Of a DNA stretch of 64,000 nucleotides, positions 37,447-47,152 are shown piece by piece. Where the stretch lies: the NCBI GenBank assembly GCA_038210445.1, contig JBBQWQ010000045.1:1-64000 (forward strand), written 5' to 3'. A program made the translations under genes and the position numbers. How positions within the stretch are numbered: the first letter of the stretch is position 1; every line of letters begins with the position of its first letter. The stretch is from JABFRG01 sp038210445 (GTDB lineage Bacteria > Myxococcota_A > Polyangia > Polyangiales > Polyangiaceae). A model generated the notes under the pieces. That model was not told the origin of the DNA. It made no database searches and saw only the letters and a list, made by a program, of their open reading frames with translations.

Positions 37447-39014
37447 TTGTAGGGGTCCGAGTCGTCGATGTCGTGGCGGGGCTTCTTCGGGCGCGCCGAG
37501 GGAAGCGGCGCCAGGCCCTCGCCGGCGCCGGCGCCGGGATCGCCCGCAGAAACGCGGTCGAGGGCGATGCTCAGGTCGGCGTCTTCCTGCACGATGCGTT
37601 CGCTGGCGCGAAAACCCTGGGCCATGGCGCGAAACCGGTGCGGCCCGGAGGGCAGGGTGCCTCGATAGGGGTTCTCCACCGGCGCACCGTCGAGGGTCAG
37701 CGATGCGCCCTTGGGAACGGTGACCACGGAGATGCGGAGGGTGGTGGCGGTGGGTGCGGTGGGCGCCGACGCAGACGGGCCCGCGGCCGCCGCGACCGGT
37801 GTAGACGGCAGCGCGACCGCGGCGCTGGGCGGCCCTTGCTCCGCGGATACTCCGCCATTTGCGAGGCGGCCCATGGCCAGCGCGCCCACGACGCCGGCCA
37901 CCGCCACGAGCCCCAGCGCACCCGCGATCACATAGGCGCGGGGCATGGGCGCGCGCTGCACCTCGGTGACGATGGGGATAGGAACCTCGACCGAGGACGA
38001 AGACGAGGTGAGCGAGACGGTGCGTACCGACGCCAATGGCCCCGCAGCGTCGAGGCCGCGTACACCCTCCTCCACCACCCGCCGTACTTTGGAGCGGTCT
38101 TCCTTGAAGTGCAGGTCGAGGAGCGTCGCCACCGCGCGGGAATCGCTGGCACCGTCGCTCGCCAGGTATTCGTCGAGGGCTTCCTGCATGGCCAGCGCGG
38201 TGGGAAAGCGATCCGCCGGGGCCCGGGCCATGGCGCGCTCGCAGATGTCGAGGAGCGCCGGCGGCGCATCGGGCGCAACGTCGCGAATGCGCTTCTCGGT
38301 ACCCTGCATGCGCCGGGTGATGACCACCACCTCATCCTCGGTCTTGGCCACGAAGCGCGCCTTGGCGAGCACTTCCCAGAGCATCACGCCCACCGCGAAG
38401 ATGTCGGCGCGGCGGTCGAGCGGGGCGCCGGTCACCTGCTCTGGCGCCATGTAGCCGACCTTGCCCTTGATGACGCCGCTCTTGGTCTCACCGCCGGAGA
38501 CGCCGCCCTTGGCGATGCCGAAGTCGAGAATCTTGGCGTGACCCATGTAGGTGACGAACACGTTTTGCGGGCTCACGTCGCGGTGCACCAGGCCGAACGG
38601 CTTGCCGTCGTAGTCGGTGAGCTCGTGGGCGTAGTGCAGTCCCGAGAGCGCGTCGGAGAGAATGCGCAGACCCAACCCGAGGGGCATGGCGTCGCGGCCC
38701 ACCCGCGCGACCACGCTGCTCAGCGCCTGCCCCTCCAGGTACTCCATGGCGATGAAGATCTTGCCGCTGTCTTCACCCACCTCGTAGGTGTGCACCACGT
38801 TGGGGTGGTTGAGGCGCGCGGCGATGCGCGCTTCGTCGAGGAACATGCGCCGGAACTCGGGGTCTTCGGCGAACTCGGCGCGCAGCGTCTTCAGCACCAG
38901 GAGCTTCTGGAAGCCCCCGGTGCGGCTGGAGATGGCCAGGTGCACGTGGGCCATGCCGCCCGTGCCCAGGCTCGCCACCAGGCGGTACTCGCCGACGCTC
39001 CGCGAGTCGATCAC
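37443..39014 (-). CDS. Ser/Thr protein kinase with TM helix and PEGA-like domain (GTG start)
   Basis: The 523-residue protein has an N-terminal kinase domain (residues ~8-275): SLGTGGMAHVHLA, LVLKTLR with the catalytic Lys, HRDVSPQN, DFGIAKG and YMAPEQVTG. A single membrane helix follows at about 365-385 (VIAGALGLVAVAGVVGALAMG), then an Ala/Pro linker and a short PEGA-like module (LRISVVTVPKGASLTLDGAPVENPYRGTLPSGPHRFRA). The HRDVSPQN variant of the loop is common in myxobacterial kinases. GTG at 39014 overlaps the TGA of the upstream lipoprotein gene (GTGA at 39011-39014) and gives the family's usual start just before the Gly-rich loop. Confidence 0.93.
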   Translation of the reverse strand: MIDSRSVGEYRLVASLGTGGMAHVHLAISSRTGGFQKLLVLKTLRAEFAEDPEFRRMFLDEARIAARLNHPNVVHTYEVGEDSGKIFIAMEYLEGQALSSVVARVGRDAMPLGLGLRILSDALSGLHYAHELTDYDGKPFGLVHRDVSPQNVFVTYMGHAKILDFGIAKGGVSGGETKSGVIKGKVGYMAPEQVTGAPLDRRADIFAVGVMLWEVLAKARFVAKTEDEVVVITRRMQGTEKRIRDVAPDAPPALLDICERAMARAPADRFPTALAMQEALDEYLASDGASDSRAVATLLDLHFKEDRSKVRRVVEEGVRGLDAAGPLASVRTVSLTSSSSSVEVPIPIVTEVQRAPMPRAYVIAGALGLVAVAGVVGALAMGRLANGGVSAEQGPPSAAVALPSTPVAAAAGPSASAPTAPTATTLRISVVTVPKGASLTLDGAPVENPYRGTLPSGPHRFRAMAQGFRASERIVQEDADLSIALDRVSAGDPGAGAGEGLAPLPSARPKKPRHDIDDSDPYK

Positions 39015-39937
39015 GGCGTCGGTACCAGGTCGATGACGGTCACCGACCCTTTCTTGACCAGCACCGAGTAGGCCCCGGCCTTGCGCGCGAGGCTCGGCAC
39101 CTGCGTCTCGAGCGAAACGATGCCCGCCGGCAGATTCAAGAAGCCCGCGTTCCCGGTCGGGTCGCTCACCTGCGCGGTGACGCTGGGGGTGCCGTTGCCC
39201 TCGTAGTAGTACTGCACGGTCTTGGCGTCTTTGATCGAAGTGCGCAGCGACACGCCGGCGCTCGGCGCGCCATCGCAGCCGGTCGTCAGGCCGAAGATGT
39301 GACCCAGGTTGGGGTCGGCCGCCGACTTCACCTGGCTGAGCAAGTAGTCGAGCTCGGCGATGCTCACCAGAATCGGAACGGCGCCCTCCGTCGGCGGCTT
39401 GAGCACGTCTTTGTCGGGCGGCGGGTATACCGCCACCAGCGACGGCGCCATGTTGGGAAAGCTCAGGGGCGCCACCGGCATGTGAAAGTATCCGCGGAAG
39501 TTCCGGGGAATCTCCAGCATTGCGTCGCCATCGGCGTTGGTGTCGGCCTCGGCGAAGGGCGTGGCGCACTCGGGGTCGAGCGACGCGCAGGCCTTGATGT
39601 GCACCCCGACGATGGGCGTTCCTCCGATGAGCCGGTGAAACCGCTGCAGGTAGCGAATCTTCTCGGTAGGGCTCTGGGTCGGCCACGTCACGTTGCCGAG
39701 GCAGCCCCACTTGGGGTCCACCGGGCCGCCGCCCTCGCCGCCCTCGCCGCCGCCATCGCCGCTCGACGAAGCGGCCCGGCACACGCGGTTCTCACACCGA
39801 GTGCCGGCGAACGCCGCCCCGCGCGCTGCGCAGTCGGAGTCTGCGTTGCACTGAACCACGTCTGAAGAGACCAACGCCTGGCAAGAGACCAAGAGCGCCG
39901 CCACTGCACCGAACGAGGCACCGAAGCGAAGTGACAT
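39011..39937 (-). CDS. Lipoprotein, first gene of the kinase operon
   Basis: The 308-residue protein has a signal peptide with lipobox (ASFGAVAALLVSC), then a Cys-rich segment (VVQCNADSDCAARGAAFAGTRCENRVCRA) common in myxobacterial exported proteins, a Gly/Glu-rich linker, and a beta-rich C-terminal region (VGVHIKACASLDPECATP, DADGDAMLEIPRNFRGYFHMP, SVTAQVSDPTGNAGFLNLPAGIVSLET) reminiscent of carboxypeptidase-regulatory-like Ig domains. It may present a ligand or signal to the co-encoded kinase; this is inference from operon order. ATG at 39937 is chosen over 39955 because it opens the signal peptide. Confidence 0.8.
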   Translation of the reverse strand: MSLRFGASFGAVAALLVSCQALVSSDVVQCNADSDCAARGAAFAGTRCENRVCRAASSSGDGGGEGGEGGGPVDPKWGCLGNVTWPTQSPTEKIRYLQRFHRLIGGTPIVGVHIKACASLDPECATPFAEADTNADGDAMLEIPRNFRGYFHMPVAPLSFPNMAPSLVAVYPPPDKDVLKPPTEGAVPILVSIAELDYLLSQVKSAADPNLGHIFGLTTGCDGAPSAGVSLRTSIKDAKTVQYYYEGNGTPSVTAQVSDPTGNAGFLNLPAGIVSLETQVPSLARKAGAYSVLVKKGSVTVIDLVPTP

Positions 39938-39987
39938 TGGCTTCCATTGTATCACCGCGCCGCTCCCGCTACGGAGATTTCCGCGCC

Positions 39988-40031
39988 GGCAGGTCGCCGG
40001 CAGGTCGCCGGCAGGTCGCCGGCAGGTCGCT
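39988..40031. repeat. Four tandem copies of an 11-bp repeat
   Basis: GGCAGGTCGCC is repeated head to tail four times (the last copy ends in T). It lies upstream of the lipoprotein-kinase operon, 50-95 bp from its start, and about 100 bp before the dispersed repeat. Each unit is nearly self-complementary at its junctions (GCCGGC), so it may be a protein-binding array or a slippage product. Confidence 0.85.
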
Positions 40032-40134
40032 AGAAATGCCTCTGGCTACATCGGAGCACACACCAACGCGTTTGAATCGCGTTTGAATCGATCGGGGCGG
40101 CGCTCGCAACTCTCCGCAGATCCTCGGTCTCCCA

Positions 40135-40335
40135 GGTGGCTGGTGTTTTTCGTCGGCTACGCGGCCATTCCGGTCCGGGAGACTGCGCGGCGGCAGAGAG
40201 CGCCAAGCAGGAGACTGAGGGTTTTTGGCCGAGACCGAGGGAGGCCAAGGAGGCTCGCCCGGAGCGAACTCCTGTTCGTGAGGACGGCCGACGCCGGCCC
40301 CCCGAAGGTATCGGCCAAAAACACCAGTCTCCTAG
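40135..40335 (+). repeat. Dispersed repeat element, copy 1, with terminal inverted repeats
   Basis: This segment matches 56694-56879 on the opposite strand. Shared blocks include GGTGGCTGG, GGCCATTCCGGTCCG, GACTGCGCG, GAGAGCGCC, AAGCAGGAGACTGAGG and TTTTTGGCCGAGACCGAGGG. A core of ~125 bp is bounded by inverted repeats at 40209-40232 (AGGAGACTGAGGG, then TTTTTGGCCGA) and 40311-40333 (TCGGCCAAAAAC, then ACCAGTCTCCT), able to form a long imperfect stem. Read from the acyl-CoA dehydrogenase gene (minus strand), the element begins 10 bp past the stop codon. It carries no convincing protein. It behaves like a MITE- or REP-like non-autonomous element, perhaps also ending transcripts. Confidence 0.85.
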
Positions 40336-40344
40336 GGGGGGCGC

Positions 40345-41537
<1,193 letters not shown>

Positions 41538-41538
<1 letters not shown>

Positions 41539-41933
41539 CAGATATCCTCCGCGAACGAGAACCGTGGGTTCGCCACCGAGATCTCGTCGTGTAGCGTTGC
41601 CTTCACGTGCGCCTGCAGGCGCTTCAAAGTATCGGCGTCGGCGCCGCTCACCGTCTCGCGCAGCGTGCCGGTCATGCGGCCGATGGCGCTCTTTTTCTCC
41701 GCCCCCGAAACCGGAAGCACCGGCTCCTCGCCGAGCAAGGTGAAGAGCCTTTCGAGCTCACCCCGCAGGTGCTCGTCCTCGAAGGCAAGCTCGCCGGCGC
41801 ACCCCATGAGCAGCGATTCCGCGACGAGGATGCGAAACTGCACCCGCGGGTCTTTCACCAGCGGCCGCACGTCGCGCCCCAGGAACTTCGCCATGGCCAT
41901 GAGCGCGGTCTCTTTATTGGGTGTAGTTTGCAT
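41538..41933 (-). CDS. DUF6285-type small protein
   Basis: The 131-residue helical protein (KETALMAMAKFLGRDVRPLVKDPRVQFRILVAESLLMGCAGEL...) resembles the small DUF6285 proteins that accompany ACAD10-like phosphotransferase genes in Proteobacteria and Actinobacteria. It lies exactly between the phosphotransferase and dehydrogenase genes with no gaps. A helper role in this pathway is likely but unproven. It ends in VANPRFSFAEDI, a conserved-looking tail. Confidence 0.75.
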
Positions 41934-42965
41934 TCAAATCCTTCCCCGCTCCATGAGGCGTAGCGCCTCCCACTCCATCTCCGAAGCTCTTCGACCGATG
42001 GCCAGCAGCTCCAGGTCTTCCTCGCCGCCGTAGATGTAGCGCTCGGCTTGCGCCACCGACCCGATGGCCCAGGCCAGGTTGGAAAGCACCTCGTACCAGT
42101 GCACTAGCTTCTCATCGACCGCGTGACCACTGCGGCGTTCATAGGCCTCGTAGAACGGCGCCCGGGCCGAGAAACCGCCCACCGGCAGGCCCAGTACGCC
42201 GAAGCGCCAATCGCGCATGGAGATCCAGGCCAGGTCTTCGTAGCGCGAGCCCCAGCGGGCGAACTCCCAGTCGAGGATGGCGGAGAGCCCCGACTCGGTC
42301 ACCAGAAAATTCCCGGTGCGAAAGTCGCCGTGCAGAAGCACCGTTTCGCCGACCGTGGGTGCGTTGTCGGCGAGCCAGCGATGCACGAGCTCGATGCCGA
42401 GCCGCGGGGACTTCAATGCGTCGATACGTTGGCGCTGGAACGCGAGCACCGAGGCCACCGGATCGCTCGGCGCGGGGCCCAGCGCCGCCGCCGCCGCCAG
42501 CTCCGGAGCCGACGCGGCGTTGATGCCGTGAATCTTCGCGAGCTCCGTCGCCAGCTCTTCGGGCAGCCTTTGCCGCGCGCCGGCCAGCTCGGGGCTCTTG
42601 GTGACCTTGCGGCCGATGGCGTCGCCGCTGGCCCATTCGAGGAAGTAGGCGTGGGCGCCTTCCCGTACCAGCCCGCGCGCCGGATAGTGCGCTGGCGGCG
42701 TCTTCACCCCGGCCGCCACCGCGGCGCCGATGACCGCGAACTCCCGGGAGCGATCGATGCTGCCGGGGAGCGCCGAGAGGGCGTCGCTCCGCAACACCAG
42801 GGTCCCGGGCTCGATGCCCTTCGCCTCCACGCGAAAGTTGTCCTGACACGCGCCGCCCGCCAGCGGCGCCACCGACGTTACCACTGCGTCGCTTTGGGCC
42901 GCCCCTTGCAGATGCGCCTCGACCCGCGCGCGGAGGTGCTCGAGTTCGGCGGGCGGGTTCGACAT
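41934..42965 (-). CDS. Phosphotransferase (APH family, ACAD10/11 kinase-like)
   Basis: The 343-residue protein has the aminoglycoside-phosphotransferase fold: APLAGGACQDNFRVEA, LVLRSDALSALPGS, the FLEWASGDAIG hinge, LAKIHGINAA, the catalytic loop VLLHGDFRTGNFLV (HGDxxxxN) and ILDWEFARWGSRYEDLAW with the metal-binding Asp. In the ACAD10/11 pathway the related domain phosphorylates 4-hydroxyacyl-CoA, which the dehydrogenase then converts. The order kinase, DUF6285, dehydrogenase supports the same role. ATG at 42965 is chosen; the frame upstream is a shadow. Confidence 0.9.
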   Translation of the reverse strand: MSNPPAELEHLRARVEAHLQGAAQSDAVVTSVAPLAGGACQDNFRVEAKGIEPGTLVLRSDALSALPGSIDRSREFAVIGAAVAAGVKTPPAHYPARGLVREGAHAYFLEWASGDAIGRKVTKSPELAGARQRLPEELATELAKIHGINAASAPELAAAAALGPAPSDPVASVLAFQRQRIDALKSPRLGIELVHRWLADNAPTVGETVLLHGDFRTGNFLVTESGLSAILDWEFARWGSRYEDLAWISMRDWRFGVLGLPVGGFSARAPFYEAYERRSGHAVDEKLVHWYEVLSNLAWAIGSVAQAERYIYGGEEDLELLAIGRRASEMEWEALRLMERGRI

Positions 42966-43070
42966 GCCAGGATCTAAGCGCAAGGAAGCCCGAACCACAA
43001 TTCGTTTCCCGCCGCGGGCGCCTGCCATTCCCGCCGCGGGCGACGGCGCCCGTGGTACCGTACGCGCATC

Positions 43071-44330
43071 ATGGCCGAAGACGCATTTCACGCGTTTCGC
43101 AAGGTCCCCAAGACCGGCGTCATCTACGTCACCTCCGAGGCTTCGCGGCTCGGGTTCTCGCCCACCGACCCAGACTGGTGCAACCTGGGCCAGGGGCAAC
43201 CGGAGACCGGCGAGCTGCCGGGCGCGCCGCCGCGGGTCTCGTCGGTGGCGGTGCACATCGACGACCAAGAGTACGCGCCGGTAGCGGGGTTGTGGGAGCT
43301 GCGCGAGGCAGTGGCCGGGCTCTACAATCACCTGTATCGCAAGGGCCTCCGGTCGCAATACTCGGCCGAGAACGTATGCATCAGCGGCGGCGGCCGGGCG
43401 GCGCTCACCCGCGCGGCGGCCAGCCTGGGGTCGATCAACCTGGGGCACTTTCTGCCGGACTACACCGCCTACGAAGAGCTGCTCGACATCTTCAAAGCCT
43501 TCACGCCCATTCCCATCCTGCTCGACGGCGATCGCGGCTATTCGTTCACGCCCGACGATCTGCGCAAGGAAGTGCTGGGGCGCGGCCTCTCGGCGCTCCT
43601 TATGTCGAACCCCTGCAACCCCACCGGAAAGTTGGTGGCAGGCGAGGAGCTCTCGCGCTGGGTGCACGTGGCCCGTGAGCTCGACTGCACGTTGCTGCTC
43701 GACGAGTTCTACTCGCACTACGTGTATCGTTCACGCACCGGTCAGCTACCGGTAGAAAGCGCCGCGCGCTACGTCGAAGACGTCGACGCCGACCCGGTGG
43801 TGCTCTTCGACGGCTTCACCAAGAACTGGCGTTACCCGGGCTGGCGCATCACCTGGGCGGTGGGGCCCAAGAGTGTGGTCGAGCGTTTCGCCAGCGCCGG
43901 TTCGTTCCTCGACGGCGGCGGCAGCAAGCCGCTGCAGCGGGCGGCGGTCGACCTCCTCGACTTCGACCACGTCGAGAAAGAAACGCGGGCCATCGAGCGG
44001 GTGTTCCGCGCCAAACGCGACACCACCATCGCCCGCCTGCAGCGCATCGGCGTGCGCTTCGATCGCATCCCCGACGGCACGTTCTACGCGTGGGGCGACG
44101 TCTCCGAGCTACCCGGGCCGCTCTCCGACGGCATGTCGCTCTTTCGCGCAGCCCTCGAGAAGAAGGTCATCGTGGTGCCCGGCGAGTTCTTCGACGTGAA
44201 CCCGGGCAAGCGCCGCAGCGGCCGCGCCTCGCGCTTTCGCAACTATGTGCGCTTCTCGTTCGGCCCCGCGGCCGCCACCGTCGACAAGGCGCTCGACCGC
44301 CTGGAAGCCCTGGTCGCCGAGCAGCACTGA
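43071..44330 (+). CDS. PLP-dependent aminotransferase, class I/II
   Basis: The 419-residue protein has the fold-type I pattern: a substrate arm (CNLGQGQPETGELPG), YAPVAGLWELREAVAGLYNHLYR, ISGGGRAALTRAAAS, MSNPCNPTGKLV, LLLDEFYSHYVYR (Asp that contacts the PLP ring), and FTKNWRYPGWRITWAVG with the Lys at about residue 250; the C-terminal RNYVRFSFG has the carboxylate-binding Arg. In most class I enzymes the Lys motif is S-K-x-x-x-x-P-G-x-R; here it is F-T-K-N-W-R-Y-P-G-W-R. The amino donor is unknown. It is divergent from the phosphotransferase gene by 105 bp. Confidence 0.92.
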   Translation: MAEDAFHAFRKVPKTGVIYVTSEASRLGFSPTDPDWCNLGQGQPETGELPGAPPRVSSVAVHIDDQEYAPVAGLWELREAVAGLYNHLYRKGLRSQYSAENVCISGGGRAALTRAAASLGSINLGHFLPDYTAYEELLDIFKAFTPIPILLDGDRGYSFTPDDLRKEVLGRGLSALLMSNPCNPTGKLVAGEELSRWVHVARELDCTLLLDEFYSHYVYRSRTGQLPVESAARYVEDVDADPVVLFDGFTKNWRYPGWRITWAVGPKSVVERFASAGSFLDGGGSKPLQRAAVDLLDFDHVEKETRAIERVFRAKRDTTIARLQRIGVRFDRIPDGTFYAWGDVSELPGPLSDGMSLFRAALEKKVIVVPGEFFDVNPGKRRSGRASRFRNYVRFSFGPAAATVDKALDRLEALVAEQH

Positions 44331-44500
44331 CGAGCGGTCAGCGGCGGTCACGGAATGGGGTGCGCGCCCGGGCCAAGTTGGCTGGTGTGAGCTTTCCTTC
44401 AGGTGCATGATACACATAAAAGCGATTGAGGCGCCCCGGCCAGAAGCCCACCCGCGTGCCGCCGGCGCCGCCCACCCGCGCCACGCCCACCGTCAGCGAA

Positions 44501-45286
44501 CTACTTGTTGCAGTAGACCTTCTGCCCAGCGGGGTCGCGGGAGAAAATGCATACTGCACAGAGCGCCGCGATCTCGTCTTTGCTCCCCTTGCCGGCCTTG
44601 ACCTTGGGCTCGAGCAGCGCGCGGGCGGCCTTGGGGTCTTTCGAGAGCAGGGCCAGGGCCTTGGCGGCGTCGTCTCCGTCGGGCGAGGCGGTGGCCGGTG
44701 TGGGAGCGGCCGGGCTGGTCTTGGCAATGCACGCCTTGTCGCGGGCGGTCACGCACAGCTTGTGGAGCAGGGCTACCTCGTCGGCGCTCGCGCTGCCCTC
44801 CTCGAGCTTGGACTCGAGCTTTCGCCGCGCGCCTTTGGGGTCCTTCTTCGCCAGCTTCTGGAGCTTGTCGAATTCCGTCTCCGGCGCCTTTTCTCCGAGC
44901 CGCCCGGCGCACTTGGCCACGCAATCGGTGTCGTCCTGCGCCTGGCAGATGTCCTTGAGCAGGCGCACCTCGTCCTTGGTGCCGTCGGCTCCCAGCGCTT
45001 TCGACTCGAGCGCCAGGTGGGCTCGCCACAGCTGCCCCGCAGACTTGGCCTCGTAGGCGTCGGCGTACTCCGGCGACGACAGCGAGCCGTCGGGGAGGGT
45101 CATCTGCTTGGGCGTGGGCGGCGGGCCGGGGAGGGGAATCGCGATGGTGCCGGTGGGGGTGGTGGGGATGATGGGGCGCACGGTGGGCACCGCGTCGGGA
45201 TCGCCCAGAAACAGCTTCCGCGCCGCCTTGCAGCCACCGAGTCCGAGCACCGAGCACGTGAGCGCGAGCGCGAGCGCCCTCTTCAT
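44501..45286 (-). CDS. Putative lipoprotein with Cys pairs and TPR-like helices
   Basis: The 261-residue protein has a lipoprotein signal (LALALTCSVLGLGGC), a Pro/Thr/Ile linker, then a helical region with paired Cys (DICQAQDDTDCVAKCAGRLG; KLCVTARDKACIAKT; ALCAVCIFSRDP) spaced like helical repeats with internal disulfides, somewhat like Sel1/TPR-type exported proteins. The family is not recognised. Its ATG overlaps the stop of the phosphoesterase gene (ATGA at 45283-45286), so it is the downstream partner of that enzyme. Confidence 0.7.
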   Translation of the reverse strand: MKRALALALTCSVLGLGGCKAARKLFLGDPDAVPTVRPIIPTTPTGTIAIPLPGPPPTPKQMTLPDGSLSSPEYADAYEAKSAGQLWRAHLALESKALGADGTKDEVRLLKDICQAQDDTDCVAKCAGRLGEKAPETEFDKLQKLAKKDPKGARRKLESKLEEGSASADEVALLHKLCVTARDKACIAKTSPAAPTPATASPDGDDAAKALALLSKDPKAARALLEPKVKAGKGSKDEIAALCAVCIFSRDPAGQKVYCNK

Positions 45287-46833
45287 GGCTTCTTGATCCA
45301 CAACTCGACGTTCCGTTCGTCTTCCTTGCCTGGACCATCGCCCGGCGTCCAGCCGGAGGTGAAGTCGGTCACCGCGCGCCGGCGCGCCTCGGCTGCCACC
45401 GCGTCGCCCTCGGCGCTGTAGTCCACGCAGGTGGCCCGGAGCATGATCCAGCCGTTGTCCTGGTCGAAGATCTCGACCACCCGGAACTGGTTGGGAAAGT
45501 CGGCAATGGAGCTGGTCATCACTTCCCAGAACGAGTGGCCGCCGGGAGGCGCTACGGTCCGTACCCGGTGCTGGTGCGAGTGACCCACCATGCTGAACAC
45601 CACGTTGGGATAGCTGCCGATGAAGGCCTCCCATTTGTCTTGCAGCACGGCGTCGGCCTGGGGAACGCCGAAGGCGCCGCCGTCGTCGGTGAGGTTGGCG
45701 GTAGAGTGGTGCGACGCGAGAATGACCCACTTGCCGTCGGCCTTGGCCTTGTCGAGCGCGGGCTTGATGGTGCTGTCGACGTCGGCTTGGTGGATCATGC
45801 CGTCGGCGCCGCCGGTCTCGCAGCCGGTGTCGAGCACCAGAAAGCGAATCGGCGCGCCCTCCACGTCGAAGGTGTAGATGGCCTTGCCGCTCTGCTTCTG
45901 CGCGTCGCCCAGGCCGTGCCCGTCGCCGTGGCTCGCCACCTTGTTCATGAGCTCTTTGCGGTCGAGGAGCGCGCGTCGCGGATCGGCGATCACGAAGTCG
46001 CCGCGCTCTACGGCGCCGCGGGAGCCGCCGGCGTAGTTGCGCGTGCCGCCACCGGAGCGGGTGCCCAGCACCTCGGTCCTGCGCGACTCGTTCACGGTGA
46101 CGTTGCCCTGCACCAGCACGTCGTGGTTTCCGGTGACCCACTTCCACGGCATTTTGAGACCGTCGGCCTTGAAGGGATCCTTGCCGTCGTTGCTGGCGCC
46201 CGCCACCAGATCGTCGTCGTCTCCCGAGTCGCACTCCACCTTGTCGGCGCCGCTCAGGATGTCGAGCACCCAGGAGACCTCGTTGCCCTGGGCGCTGTCG
46301 GCGTTGTCGCCGCCCAGCAGCACGAAGCCGATGGGGTCCTTGGCGTGCAGGGCGTTGATGGTGCGCACCGCGGCGTTGGCCATGCTGCACAGGTAGGCGT
46401 CTTGCGGGCGCATGGCGGCGTCGGTGCTGGACGAGGCATCGAACGAAGCGAGCCGCGTAGGCGACTCGTCGTCGGCTATCTGGAAGTCGGGAATGTGCAC
46501 GAATCGCGCGACGCGCTTGGCGGCGGCCCCGGCGGCCGGCGGCGCGGAGCCGTCGATGACCCGCGTGGCGTACTTTTGCCCGGCGGCCACCTGGGTGTCG
46601 CCGAATCCCTGCGCCAGATAGGTGTCGAGCGCGTCGGGGTTGCCCGGGTTGGGCCCGGCGGTATAGCTCTGCCGCGCCTTCTTGGGCGCGATGGTCTCGT
46701 CGACGGTGGTCTTCACCCCGGAGAGCGTGGGGACCGGCTTGGGCTGCTCGTTCTTCGGCGCTTCGGTGGACGAAGACGACGAGCAAGCGACCATCACGGC
46801 AAGCGGCACGAAAGCGAAAGAGCAGGCGCGCAT
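45283..46833 (-). CDS. Exported calcineurin-like metallophosphoesterase (lipoprotein)
   Basis: The 516-residue protein has a signal peptide with lipobox-like VMVAC followed by Ser residues, and a calcineurin-type domain: FVHIPDFQIADDE (usually DxH), FVLLGGDNADSAQGNE, WVTGNHDVL, VILASHHSTANL and MVGHSHQHRV. The first motif has Pro-Asp-Phe-Gln where most have Asp-x-His; other members of this subgroup share the DxQ variant. The substrate may be a phosphodiester outside the cell. ATG at 46833 starts the signal peptide. The next gene downstream is a coupled lipoprotein. Confidence 0.88.
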   Translation of the reverse strand: MRACSFAFVPLAVMVACSSSSSTEAPKNEQPKPVPTLSGVKTTVDETIAPKKARQSYTAGPNPGNPDALDTYLAQGFGDTQVAAGQKYATRVIDGSAPPAAGAAAKRVARFVHIPDFQIADDESPTRLASFDASSSTDAAMRPQDAYLCSMANAAVRTINALHAKDPIGFVLLGGDNADSAQGNEVSWVLDILSGADKVECDSGDDDDLVAGASNDGKDPFKADGLKMPWKWVTGNHDVLVQGNVTVNESRRTEVLGTRSGGGTRNYAGGSRGAVERGDFVIADPRRALLDRKELMNKVASHGDGHGLGDAQKQSGKAIYTFDVEGAPIRFLVLDTGCETGGADGMIHQADVDSTIKPALDKAKADGKWVILASHHSTANLTDDGGAFGVPQADAVLQDKWEAFIGSYPNVVFSMVGHSHQHRVRTVAPPGGHSFWEVMTSSIADFPNQFRVVEIFDQDNGWIMLRATCVDYSAEGDAVAAEARRRAVTDFTSGWTPGDGPGKEDERNVELWIKKP

Positions 46834-46891
46834 GGCGCGAGAATAGCACCCTCCGGGGCCCTGCGCCTGGGCGCATATCCGGCCGGGAATT

Positions 46892-47152
46892 TCAGGAGCG
46901 GGCGCGGGTGAAGCGCTTGTGCATGCGCACCAGCAGGCGCTCCAGCAGCCACCCCACGAGCAGCGCTGGCAGCACCACCACACACAGGAACCGCAGAAAC
47001 AGCAAGGCGCCCAGCGCGAAGATGGCGTCGCTCGGCTGGGAGCCGGTGGTGAGGAGGGCGCCGGTTACGCCTTCGCGATCGTCGAACTGGCTCACGATGA
47101 AGTACGTGACCCACGCCAGCGCCAGCACGATGCCGCCGTAGATGACCTTCAC
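46892..47152 (-). CDS. Small membrane protein (GTG start)
   Basis: The 86-residue protein has two strong hydrophobic helices (VKVIYGGIVLALAWVTYFIV and ALLFLRFLCVVVLPALLVGWLLERLLV) and a basic tail (RMHKRFTRARS). GTG at 47152 overlaps the TGA of the upstream gene (GTGA at 47149-47152), so it is probably a real, coupled gene. The family is unknown. Confidence 0.62.
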   Translation of the reverse strand: MKVIYGGIVLALAWVTYFIVSQFDDREGVTGALLTTGSQPSDAIFALGALLFLRFLCVVVLPALLVGWLLERLLVRMHKRFTRARS

